A stretch of DNA of 64,000 nucleotides, taken from Fen-1362 sp049516395. GTDB taxonomy: Bacteria > Planctomycetota > Phycisphaerae > Sedimentisphaerales > Anaerobacaceae. Numbering within the stretch: position 1 is the first letter of the stretch; the number at the start of each line of letters is the position of its first letter. The notes below the pieces were generated by a model. That model was not told where the DNA came from and made no database searches. It was given only the letters and a program-made list of their open reading frames with translations. Below are positions 51,728 to 59,905 of this stretch, piece by piece. The DNA lies in NCBI GenBank assembly GCA_049516395.1, contig JBEKTD010000002.1, forward strand, positions 1-64,000. Direction: 5' to 3'. The position numbers and the translations under genes are program-made.

Positions 51728-54235
51728 CTACATCACTTTGACCGACACCTGCCTGATATTCCACACCTGTTCACAATAATCACGAATTGAGCGGTCTGAA
51801 GAGAATTTGCCCATGCGAGCGACATTGAGAATGGAAGTGCGTGTCCACGCCTGCTGATTACGCCACAAATCGTTGACCTTGTCCTGGCTGTCTATATAGG
51901 CCTGATAATCTGCCAGCAGCATGAATGGGTCATGCCAGATAAGGTCGTCCACCAGAGGACCAAAGAGGTTGGCATCGCCGCCAGCCAGCGTATTTGACGC
52001 AATAAAGTCCAGCACTTCGCGCAGCCGGGGGTTTTGCTCGTAGTACTCATGAGGACGATAGCTGCTTGTTTTCAGCTGCTGTACCTGCTCGGCGGTAAGA
52101 CCGAAGAGGAAGAAATTTTCATTGCCGACTTCTTCGCGAATCTCCACATTGGCGCCGTCGAGCGTACCGATGGTCAGTGCGCCGTTGAGCGAGAATTTCA
52201 TATTGCCGGTGCCGGACGCCTCTTTGCCTGCCGTTGATATTTGCTCTGACAGATCGGCGGCGGGATAGATATGCTGGGCATTTTTCACATTATAATCGGG
52301 GAAAAATACCACCTTGAGCCGACCACGCACGTCGGGGTCGTGATTGACAAGCTCGGCGACGGCGTTGACAAGCTTGATAATGAGCTTGGCCATAACATAA
52401 CCCGGCGCTGCCTTGCCGCCAAAAATGAATGTGCGAGCGGGCATATCGGCCTGCGGATTTTTCTTGAGAGACAGATACCGCGTAAGGATATGGAGCACAT
52501 TGAGATGCTGCCGCTTGTACTCGTGGATTCGTTTTGTCTGAATATCGAAGAGCGTGTCGGGTTCGATTTTGACGCCGGTACGCTGTTCGACCAGCGCGGC
52601 AAGACGGCGCTTGGCGGTTAGTTTTACTTCCCGCCAGAGCTGATGGAACTCGGCATCATCCGCAAAAATTTCGAGCTTGCGGAGCTGATCAAGGTCACGC
52701 AGCCAGCCATCACCGATTCGACTGCTGATAAGCGTCGTCAGCTCAGGATTACTGACCGCGACGAACCGCCGTGGCGTAACGCCATTGGTAATATTGCAGA
52801 ACTTCTCTGGCCACATCTCGGCAAAATCCTGCATCACCAGTTTCTTTAGCATGTCAGAGTGCATTCGTGCCACGCCGTTGACGTGGTGACTGCCCACCGT
52901 GGCAAGATGGGCCATACGCACATATCGTTCGCCGCTTTCGTCGATAAGCGACATTCGGGAAAGACGCGCTTCATCGCCGGGAAACTTTGCCCGCACTTCA
53001 TTAAGAAAACGGCGGTTGATTTCACAGATTATCTCAAGGTGCCGCGGCAGCAGCTTGCCGAACAGACCCAGCGACCATTTTTCCAGCGCCTCAGGCAAAA
53101 GCGTATGATTGGTATAGGAAAAGGTATGACTGGTAACGTGCCAGGCAGTACCCCAGTCCAGATTGTGTTCGTCGATGAGGAGTCGCATCAATTCCGCCAC
53201 GGCAATCGACGGGTGTGTGTCATTAAGCTGAACAGCGAATTTTTCGTGAAATTGATCGAGCCGGCGTCCAAGCAGCAGATGCACGCGAATCATATCCTGC
53301 AGAGAACAGGAGGCAAAAAAGAACTGCTGCTGCAGGCGAAGTGTTTTGCCCTGAACTGCCAGGTCATTGGGATACAAAACCTTGGTTATATTTTCAGAGA
53401 ATATTTTATCTTCAACCGCACGGTAGTAATCACCGTGATTGAACGCGGAAAAATCGAACGACTCGACGGCCTCGGCCTTCCAAAGCCGCAGCCGATTGCA
53501 CGTGCCCACGCGATAGCCGAGAATAGGCGTATCATACGCCACACCCTTGACGACTGCGTCGGGTTCCCATCGCACACGGTAATTCCCCTGTTTGTCTGTA
53601 AAGGCCACGGTATGTCCGCCAAATTTTACGTCGAAAGCCAGTTCGGGCCGGGCAATCTCCCACGGGTTGCCGAGCCGCAGCCACTTGTCGGTGACCTCGA
53701 CCTGCCAGCCATCGCGGATGACCTGGTCGAAGATGCCGAACTCATAACGAATGCCATACCCGATGGCAGGCACTTCAAGCGACGCAAGTGAATCCATATA
53801 ACACGACGCCAGCCGACCAAGGCCGCCATTACCAAGGCCTGGCTCATCCTCCTGTTCCAGCATCTCTTCCAGGTCGATACCGAGCTGAGCCATTGCCTGA
53901 CGAACCTGCTCGGTCATACCAAGATTAAGCAGGTTGTTCGCAAGATGCGGGCCGGGCAGAAACTCAGCGGACATATAAGCAACCATGCGTGTATCCTGCT
54001 CGGCATACGTTTCGAGTGTCTGCACCCCCTGCTTGAGCACACGGTCACGGACGGTTAGCGCCAGTGCGGTGTAAAGGTCGTTGCGTGTGGCCCCCATCGG
54101 CGCACGCCCCATACCGTAAAACAGGTTATCGAGAAATGACTGTTTAATGTCTTCCTGCCCACGACCGGTACGAAGATCGGCGGGGCTAAGGTCGGCAAGT
54201 TTTGGAGGGGACTTCTTCTTCATGGTCGCCGGCAT
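51728..54235 (-). CDS. glgP: Glycogen/starch phosphorylase, classical GT35
   Basis: An 835-residue classical phosphorylase releasing glucose 1-phosphate from glycogen. Motifs: DEPGLGNGGLGRLASCYMDS, the long EDDPHLGNGG-like N-domain, AEWGRDIWN replaced by DLIWHDPFML late, and the PLP lysine in TAGKEASGTGNMKFSLNGA then LTIGTLDGANVEI. Start at the ATG at 54235 with AAAGGAA 6 bases upstream. It is a different subfamily from the 6.2-8.7 kb enzyme. No glgC or glgA is near. Confidence 0.94.
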   Translation of the reverse strand: MPATMKKKSPPKLADLSPADLRTGRGQEDIKQSFLDNLFYGMGRAPMGATRNDLYTALALTVRDRVLKQGVQTLETYAEQDTRMVAYMSAEFLPGPHLANNLLNLGMTEQVRQAMAQLGIDLEEMLEQEDEPGLGNGGLGRLASCYMDSLASLEVPAIGYGIRYEFGIFDQVIRDGWQVEVTDKWLRLGNPWEIARPELAFDVKFGGHTVAFTDKQGNYRVRWEPDAVVKGVAYDTPILGYRVGTCNRLRLWKAEAVESFDFSAFNHGDYYRAVEDKIFSENITKVLYPNDLAVQGKTLRLQQQFFFASCSLQDMIRVHLLLGRRLDQFHEKFAVQLNDTHPSIAVAELMRLLIDEHNLDWGTAWHVTSHTFSYTNHTLLPEALEKWSLGLFGKLLPRHLEIICEINRRFLNEVRAKFPGDEARLSRMSLIDESGERYVRMAHLATVGSHHVNGVARMHSDMLKKLVMQDFAEMWPEKFCNITNGVTPRRFVAVSNPELTTLISSRIGDGWLRDLDQLRKLEIFADDAEFHQLWREVKLTAKRRLAALVEQRTGVKIEPDTLFDIQTKRIHEYKRQHLNVLHILTRYLSLKKNPQADMPARTFIFGGKAAPGYVMAKLIIKLVNAVAELVNHDPDVRGRLKVVFFPDYNVKNAQHIYPAADLSEQISTAGKEASGTGNMKFSLNGALTIGTLDGANVEIREEVGNENFFLFGLTAEQVQQLKTSSYRPHEYYEQNPRLREVLDFIASNTLAGGDANLFGPLVDDLIWHDPFMLLADYQAYIDSQDKVNDLWRNQQAWTRTSILNVARMGKFSSDRSIRDYCEQVWNIRQVSVKVM

Positions 54236-54395
54236 ATTCTGATTCCTTTCAGCCCGCAAAATAACATTCTGACCCAAAAATCAATTCTTGGTCAATTATT
54301 CAACAATTTAACGTCTTGTCAAGTTCTAACTCAAGGCAAGCGCATCTAAATATCACCTAAATCAAGCTTCAGGGAGAATAAACCATTTTAGAAAA

Positions 54396-54455
54396 CACCC
54401 GCCCCAAAAACAGTAGCTCGCTTTCCCCCGCGGATATGATGTATCCAAGACAGGG
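54396..54455 (+). promoter_or_regulatory. Shared promoter module, degenerate orphan copy
   Basis: ACCCGCCCCAAAAACAG, TCGCTT (54418-54423) and a weak TGTATC in the -10 place. It points into the 3' end of the convergent Rh gene and is likely a relic. Confidence 0.45.
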
Positions 54456-54467
54456 AATAGTTTTGGC

Positions 54468-55691
54468 CTATGCTTCTACTTCGGCAAACTCGTCGGAATC
54501 CGCGTACGCAATAGCTTTTCTGCCCAAGGCCGACAGTATCTTTCCTGTAATATAGCCCGCAACAAGCGCCACAATGATTGTTATGGCAATGCCTTTAAGC
54601 TGGTTTGCTTTGTTAATGCCGTCAACAACAAACACAGCCGCGATGCCGCCCATAAGGCCGGGCCAGCCATGCAGATTGAGAACGCCGCAGGTATCGATAC
54701 ATTTTAATTTGCTCTGCAATTTGCCCTGGATAACCGCGAAACCAACCGTCGAAATCACTCCAGCCAGCAGGCCGATTAAAAACGCGGCCGGATGACTGGC
54801 ATGGTCGCACGTAGAACCAATTGCGACGCCGCCGGCAAGTGACGCGTTGGCGATATCGCCGATTGATATCTTGCCTTTACGCAAAAATATTGAAGCAAAA
54901 TACGTAGCAACCGTAGCGCCGCACAGGGCCAGTACAACGTTGACAATTGTGTGAGGCAGCAATTCCGGAGCCACCAGCGCTGAGCAAAAGCTCGGCCAGA
55001 ATATCCATAAGACCATACTGCCCAGCATGGAAAAACGGTCGCTGCTGGCGTCGGTTTCTATCGGCTGAGTAAACTCGCTGCTGGTCGTCATTGTTTTGAT
55101 AACGCCAAGACCAAACAAAGCACCGAAGGCGTGTATCACAATCGAGCCGCCCGTATCCGCGAAGCCGGCCTTAACTAAATCAAAACCGCCTCCCATCACG
55201 ACCCATTCGTTCAGCATATACACTATTGTGAAAATTACGCCCAGCACCATATACTGAAACATTTTCAATCTGCCAAGAACAGCGCCAGCGCATATCAATA
55301 AACTTGCCGCCGCGAACTCCGCCAGAATAAACTTATCAATGTCCGCGTTCGACGCCTCACCGAATATGGCGTAACTTTTCACGGAAAAATAAACCGGTAT
55401 CGCCACGCTTACCAGAAGATACGTCGCCGTCACCGCTGACCGGCCGTATTTCTTCACGAACACCATCAGGAATCCGAAGCCAACCAGTAGCATAGCCATT
55501 ATATGGATACTGCGGTCGTATTTCTGAACATCCACCAGCGAAGCCAAATTGGCTTGAACCGCTTTATCGACCGTCGGCGCCGCCACCAAAGAAGCAGATT
55601 GCCCCGTCTCCGACGCCCAAAGCCCCTGCGAACAAAACAGTATAATCGCTGTGGAAACAAACAATACGGCTGCGGACAAACTGTGTCTCAT
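54468..55691 (-). CDS. Rh-type ammonium transporter
   Basis: A 407-residue channel of the Amt/Mep/Rh superfamily with signal-like N-terminus (LSAAVLFVSTAIILFCSQGL) and eleven expected helices. The twin histidines are His187 (GGSIVIHAFGALFGL) and His341 (DTCGVLNLHGWPGLMGGIAA). DTCGV-NLHG-PG and IFWPSFCSAL are features of Rh50 proteins rather than classical AmtB. Rh proteins conduct ammonia. No glnK is beside it. The start follows from AAAGGG upstream of 55691. Confidence 0.85.
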   Translation of the reverse strand: MRHSLSAAVLFVSTAIILFCSQGLWASETGQSASLVAAPTVDKAVQANLASLVDVQKYDRSIHIMAMLLVGFGFLMVFVKKYGRSAVTATYLLVSVAIPVYFSVKSYAIFGEASNADIDKFILAEFAAASLLICAGAVLGRLKMFQYMVLGVIFTIVYMLNEWVVMGGGFDLVKAGFADTGGSIVIHAFGALFGLGVIKTMTTSSEFTQPIETDASSDRFSMLGSMVLWIFWPSFCSALVAPELLPHTIVNVVLALCGATVATYFASIFLRKGKISIGDIANASLAGGVAIGSTCDHASHPAAFLIGLLAGVISTVGFAVIQGKLQSKLKCIDTCGVLNLHGWPGLMGGIAAVFVVDGINKANQLKGIAITIIVALVAGYITGKILSALGRKAIAYADSDEFAEVEA

Positions 55692-55879
55692 CTTTTTAGA
55701 CCCTTTCTCAGATTGGTATTTCTGATTTTTTATCCGCTCAGTTGCGACGCTGAGCAGGATTTCCATAGAACACGAAATCTGTTTTCACTGACAAAAACTA
55801 ACGGCTGGATATATAATAACCCTGCGAAACCTTTTTGTAAATAAACCCTTTTTGTAAGCACCCGCCACAAAACTGCAAT

Positions 55880-55907
55880 TCGCTTTTCCCCGCGAATCTG
55901 GTATCAT
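55880..55907 (+). promoter_or_regulatory. Shared promoter module before GNAT gene
   Basis: TCGCTT, 16 bases (TTCCCCGCGAATCTGG), TATCAT, with the upstream CACCCGCCACAAAACTGC. It is the clearest match to the 47060 copy. Confidence 0.6.
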
Positions 55908-55946
55908 TGCATTCAGGAGACAAGAATTAATATATGGATTTAGAAT

Positions 55947-56483
55947 ATGCAATTGCAGGTTGAAAAATTCAGGGCCGGTGACATCGGCAGGGTTTGCTCG
56001 TGGATAAAGTCAGAGAGGGCAATGGTGCAGTGGGCGGGGCCGAGTTTCTCATGGCCTATGACTCAAAAGCAACTCCGTGAGCAACTTCGAGCAGCCAAAG
56101 GCAAATCCGCAACGCTGTTCCCATTTGGTTTATACCGCGGATACATACTAATCGGTTACTGCGAGTTGGCCCGATATGACCGTAAATCGCAATCGGTGCA
56201 TCTGTCTCGCGTTATTATATCGCCAAAACATCGAAACAAAGGTTTTGCGCAGATTATGATAGCCCGTGTTTTGAGGTTCGGCTTTTGCGAGCTTGGGCTG
56301 AATCGCATCGCTCTCGGCGTCTTCGATTTCAATAAATCGGCGATTAAATGCTATAAAAATATGGGCTTTAAACTGGAAGGTACATTGAGACAGACCTCTA
56401 AAGTCGGTGATTCGTTCTGGAACTGTCACATGATGAGCATTTTACGCAAAGAATGGCAGGCGAATCATAGCAAAACCAGGTAG
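55947..56483 (+). CDS. GNAT family N-acetyltransferase
   Basis: A 178-residue acetyltransferase of the RimJ/RimL-like type. The acetyl-CoA-binding motif region reads VIISPKHRNKGFAQIMIARV, followed by GLNRIALGVFDFNKSAIKCY and the typical GFKLEGTLRQ. Its substrate is unknown. The DUF3788 gene follows after 11 bases on the same strand. Confidence 0.88.
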   Translation: MQLQVEKFRAGDIGRVCSWIKSERAMVQWAGPSFSWPMTQKQLREQLRAAKGKSATLFPFGLYRGYILIGYCELARYDRKSQSVHLSRVIISPKHRNKGFAQIMIARVLRFGFCELGLNRIALGVFDFNKSAIKCYKNMGFKLEGTLRQTSKVGDSFWNCHMMSILRKEWQANHSKTR

Positions 56484-56494
56484 GAGACACTTTA

Positions 56495-56914
56495 ATGGCA
56501 CTGAGCTTATTTGACGACAAGACGAAACAGCCGACAAAACAAATGCTGGCCAAGACACTTGGCAAACAATATCAACTGTGGACCGACATCGCCGAATACG
56601 TCGTGGAAAAATATCCCAGGGCAACCGAGGAATGGAAATACCCCGGCGTAAAATACGGCTGGTCGTTTCGGCTAAAAGACAAGAAACGCAATATCATTTA
56701 TATGATGCCCTGCGACGGCCACATAATGGTCGCGTTCGTATTCGGCGACAAGGGCGTTGACGCCGTGCAGGATAGCTCACTGCCGCAGTCGATTAAGGAT
56801 GAATTGCGAAACGCCAAAAAATACGTCGAAGGCCGAGGCATTCGCTTACAGGTTCGCAACAAAATCGACGTCGCCAATATCAAAATCCTCGCCGATATCA
56901 AACTCGCCAACTAA
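56495..56914 (+). CDS. DUF3788 family protein
   Basis: A 139-residue cytoplasmic protein with the DUF3788 pattern: EEWKYPGVKYGWSFRLKDKK, then YMMPCDGHIMVAFVFGDKG. This family is of unknown function and lies often near transcriptional regulators or acetyltransferases; here it is downstream of a GNAT gene, probably in one transcript. Confidence 0.85.
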   Translation: MALSLFDDKTKQPTKQMLAKTLGKQYQLWTDIAEYVVEKYPRATEEWKYPGVKYGWSFRLKDKKRNIIYMMPCDGHIMVAFVFGDKGVDAVQDSSLPQSIKDELRNAKKYVEGRGIRLQVRNKIDVANIKILADIKLAN

Positions 56915-56988
56915 ACCGGCCTTTGCCCCACAAACTTTTTTGTAAATAAACTCTTTTTGTTAAGTACACGCCCCTAAAACAGCTGCTC

Positions 56989-57016
56989 TTGACACACCAG
57001 TATCTTCTGTTATAGT
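56989..57016 (+). promoter_or_regulatory. Promoter of secreted protein copy 1
   Basis: TTGACA and TATAGT with a 16-base spacer; ACACGCCCCTAAAACAGC lies upstream as in the shared module. The leader contains an inverted pair CTGAGT / ACTCAG at 57024-57042. Confidence 0.75.
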
Positions 57017-57086
57017 ACCAATCCTGAGTTGCGTTGACTCAGAGGAATGTAAACATAAAGTTACTGACCTTATTAAGGAGAAAAAA

Positions 57087-57764
57087 ATGAAGCGATTGCT
57101 GGGGTTAGCTGTGTTGTTTGTGGTTTTGTGTGTGTCTGTGCCGTCGTATGGGGTGGTGTCGTCTGGGTATTACCTTATTTACAATGCATCCTGCACGGTG
57201 AAAGGCGTCAACGGTGATAATGACGCGAAGGCATCGATTCCGTGGAAGGCCTATTGTGTCGTGACTATTGACGGCAGCTACAACCTTGTGGACGTCAACC
57301 TGATTATGTATGGCAAAGACAGCAGCAAGAATAAAGTTTACGTAAATTTCGGTTACAAATCTACGGGTTCCTATTACCTTAATGAGGATTTCTGGTGGCA
57401 GGGCGACTTTATGGTCATGGATATTTCGCCCACCGAGGATCCTTTTGACTTCGAAGGGCTTGTAACCGGCCTGTCGGCATTGAAAGACATCGGTTTGGGA
57501 GCATCCAGCAAGAAATGGGTCGCCAGCAGCATGACGGGACCTATGATTGTATGGGACGGTATGATGTTTGACCCCAATGACGAGGTCGCGGGAGGAGGGA
57601 CTATTTCAGCGTCGCTTGACCTCAAGACAACCAAACTTGTCAATAAGAATGGCTGGACACAGGAAAATATAGTCGAAACAGGGGGAACTATCGCAGGCAA
57701 ACATCAAAAGAGTTTAATAGAGATACTGACGTCACAGCATTACAACCCGGCGGTACTGCCGTAA
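57087..57764 (+). CDS. Secreted protein of tandem family, copy 1
   Basis: A 225-residue exported protein: signal peptide (LLGLAVLFVVLCVSVPSYG), then a beta-rich domain of unknown family. Conserved features of all three copies: IYN-SCTVKGVN, VDVNLIMYGKD, PFDFEGLVTG, VSASLDLKTTKLVNKNGWTQ and a final AGKHQKSLIEILTSQHYNPA. AAGGAG precedes the ATG. It is not recognised; the family may be a surface or matrix protein. Confidence 0.8.
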   Translation: MKRLLGLAVLFVVLCVSVPSYGVVSSGYYLIYNASCTVKGVNGDNDAKASIPWKAYCVVTIDGSYNLVDVNLIMYGKDSSKNKVYVNFGYKSTGSYYLNEDFWWQGDFMVMDISPTEDPFDFEGLVTGLSALKDIGLGASSKKWVASSMTGPMIVWDGMMFDPNDEVAGGGTISASLDLKTTKLVNKNGWTQENIVETGGTIAGKHQKSLIEILTSQHYNPAVLP

Positions 57765-57816
57765 TAACCAGTAGCAGGCGCGGCCAAAGCCGCAAAATAA
57801 CAAGTTAAGCATTTCA

Positions 57817-57856
57817 CCGGCCTGTCGAATTACTCTCGCCAGGCCGGCTTCTTTCT
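57817..57856 (+). terminator. Terminator of secreted protein copy 1
   Basis: Stem CCGGCCTG / CAGGCCGG around a 15-base loop, followed by CTTCTTTCT. The same stem follows copies 2 and 3. Confidence 0.7.
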
Positions 57857-57917
57857 GGCATCATTACACCGCTCGGCAGACAATCCATGAGCCAGGTACA
57901 CCCGCTGCCTTTAACTC

Positions 57918-57945
57918 TTGAAAAAATCGCATCTTTCGTTATAAT
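57918..57945 (+). promoter_or_regulatory. Promoter of secreted protein copy 2
   Basis: TTGAAA and TATAAT with a 16-base spacer. The leader has CTGAGT / ACTCAG at 57953-57971. Confidence 0.7.
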
Positions 57946-58015
57946 ATCAATTCTGAGTTGAGTTGACTCAGGCGAATATAAACATTAAGTCACTGTTCTA
58001 ATTAAGGAGAAAAAA

Positions 58016-58690
58016 ATGAAGCGGTTGTGGGGGTTGGCTGTGTTGTTTGTGGTTTTGTGTGTGTCTGTGCCGTCGTACGGAACTTCCGGGACTTATTTCC
58101 TTATTTACAACATATCCTGCACGGTGAAAGGCGCTAACAATGAACTGGCTGTATCAATTCCGTTGAAGGGCTATTTAGTGCTGAAGTTTGCTGACGGCTG
58201 CGACACACTTGTGGACGCCAACCTGATTATGTATGGCAAAGACAAACTCGATAATAATATGAAAACTTATGTCCAGCTCAATAACAGTGCCAGCGACTCT
58301 ACCTACGTCCATGCGAGGATATATCATGATGGCAATTTTATAGGCTTTGATGTTTGGAGCTACGACCGCACGCCTTTTTACTTTGAATTGTTTGCAGTCG
58401 GCAAGACGGCTTCGAAAAATATCGGTTACTCGAGCACAAAACCTGTTACAAGCAGCTTGAAGGGACCTATCTCGGTGTGGGGTAACATGCTGCTCGACGC
58501 AGACGACAATATCCTGGGAACAGGGGATGTTTCTGTGTCGCTTGACCTCAAGACAACCACACTTGTCAATAAGAATGGCTGGACACAGGAAAATATAGTC
58601 GAAACGGGGGGAACTATCGCAGGCAAACATCAAAAGAGTTTAATAGAGATACTGACGGCACAGCATTACAACCCGGCAACACTGCCGTAA
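58016..58690 (+). CDS. Secreted protein of tandem family, copy 2
   Basis: A 224-residue paralogue of copy 1 with the same signal peptide (LWGLAVLFVVLCVSVPSYG), the ISCTVKGAN start, VDANLIMYGKD and an almost identical last 50 residues. The middle (about 75-150) is much more diverged (for example YVHARIYHDGNFIGFDVW), which suggests ends held constant by constraint or conversion while the centre varies. Confidence 0.8.
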   Translation: MKRLWGLAVLFVVLCVSVPSYGTSGTYFLIYNISCTVKGANNELAVSIPLKGYLVLKFADGCDTLVDANLIMYGKDKLDNNMKTYVQLNNSASDSTYVHARIYHDGNFIGFDVWSYDRTPFYFELFAVGKTASKNIGYSSTKPVTSSLKGPISVWGNMLLDADDNILGTGDVSVSLDLKTTTLVNKNGWTQENIVETGGTIAGKHQKSLIEILTAQHYNPATLP

Positions 58691-58737
58691 TGACCCGCAG
58701 CAGGCGCAAAGCCGCAAAGTAACAAGTTAAGCATTTC

Positions 58738-58777
58738 ACCGGCCTGTCGAATTGCTCTCGCCAGGCCGGTTTTTTTC
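58738..58777 (+). terminator. Terminator of secreted protein copy 2
   Basis: Stem CCGGCCTG / CAGGCCGG followed by a run of seven T. Confidence 0.8.
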
Positions 58778-58836
58778 TGATACCATTCTGCCAATTAGGA
58801 AACAAGATATGCACAAAATACGCTCGCTTTTAACGC

Positions 58837-58864
58837 TTGACACTCCCGCCTCCTCCGTTATAGT
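58837..58864 (+). promoter_or_regulatory. Promoter of secreted protein copy 3
   Basis: TTGACA and TATAGT with a 16-base spacer. The CTGAGT/ACTCAG leader pair is degenerate here. Confidence 0.75.
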
Positions 58865-58934
58865 ACCAATATCGAGTTGAAATAGTTAATGCGAATGCAA
58901 ACATAAAGCTACTAACATAATTAAGGAGAAAAAA

Positions 58935-59588
58935 ATGAAACGATTGCTTGGATTAGCTGTGTTGTTTGTGATTTTGAGTGCGTCTGTGCCATCGTATGGA
59001 TATTTCCTTATTTACAACCTATCCAGCACGGTGAAAGGCGTTAACAATTCAACGCCGGTATCGATTTCGTGGAAGGCCTATTTAGTCCTGAGTTTTGATA
59101 ATAGCGATAACGCCGTGGACGCCAATATGATTATGTATGGCAAAGACAGCAACAATGTTAAGGTTTACGTCCAGCTCAATTATAGTGATAGCGCCCATTT
59201 ATTCGATTCGGATAGTTTCTGGCAGAAGGGCGCTTCTAAGGCCTTTGATTTTTGGTCCGAATCCGATCATCCTTTTGACTTTGTTGGGTTTGTAATCGGC
59301 AAGTCAAAGACAACAAATATCGGTCTTTCGAACACAAAGAATATCGCCGGCAGCTTGACGGGAACTATGATAGTGTGGGATAATATGCTGTTTAACGCCA
59401 GCGATAATATAGCAGGATCAGGGACTGTTTCAATGTCGCTTGACCTCAAGACAACCAAACTTGTCAATGCGAATGGCTGGACGCAGGAAAATATAATCGA
59501 AACGGGGGGAACTATCGCAGGCAAACATCAAAAGAGTTTAATAGAGATACTGACGGCACAGCATTACAACCCGGCAACACTGCCGTAA
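58935..59588 (+). CDS. Secreted protein of tandem family, copy 3
   Basis: A 217-residue paralogue with signal peptide (LLGLAVLFVILSASVPSYG), LSSTVKGVN, VDANMIMYGKD, PFDFVGFVIG and the shared end. It lacks the few residues between the signal peptide and the YFLIYN motif and has no Cys in the mature start (SSTVKG for SCTVKG). AAGGAG precedes the ATG. Confidence 0.8.
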   Translation: MKRLLGLAVLFVILSASVPSYGYFLIYNLSSTVKGVNNSTPVSISWKAYLVLSFDNSDNAVDANMIMYGKDSNNVKVYVQLNYSDSAHLFDSDSFWQKGASKAFDFWSESDHPFDFVGFVIGKSKTTNIGLSNTKNIAGSLTGTMIVWDNMLFNASDNIAGSGTVSMSLDLKTTKLVNANGWTQENIIETGGTIAGKHQKSLIEILTAQHYNPATLP

Positions 59589-59905
59589 TGACCCGCAGCA
59601 GGCGCAAAGCCGCAGGATAACAAGTTAAACATTCCACCGGCCTGTCGAATCACCATCGCCAGGCCGGTTTTTTATGCACTGAAATCCGCAATTATTACGC
59701 TCCGCTCGTCACTTCCGTAACAATCTGTTTCGTCAATGGCGATGCCTCACCAGAACGCAGCGATTTTCTGTCTTGAGCAAGCTTAGTTCGAGAGAGTTTT
59801 TATTTACAGGATAGATAATCAGTAGTATATTAGAGATATGAATGACCCAAGAGAAATTGTTTGAAAATGATGTGATTTAATCATCGAAGGCGAAAAGGTA
59901 ATTTT
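59589..59905. other. Intergenic region before nuclease-NTPase gene
   Basis: A 317-base gap holding the terminator of copy 3 and then an AT-rich stretch. No clear ORF or RNA. Base composition falls here towards the AT-rich gene that follows. Confidence 0.4.
59637..59674 (+). terminator. Terminator of secreted protein copy 3
   Basis: Stem CCGGCCTG / CAGGCCGG followed by TTTTTTA. Confidence 0.8.
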
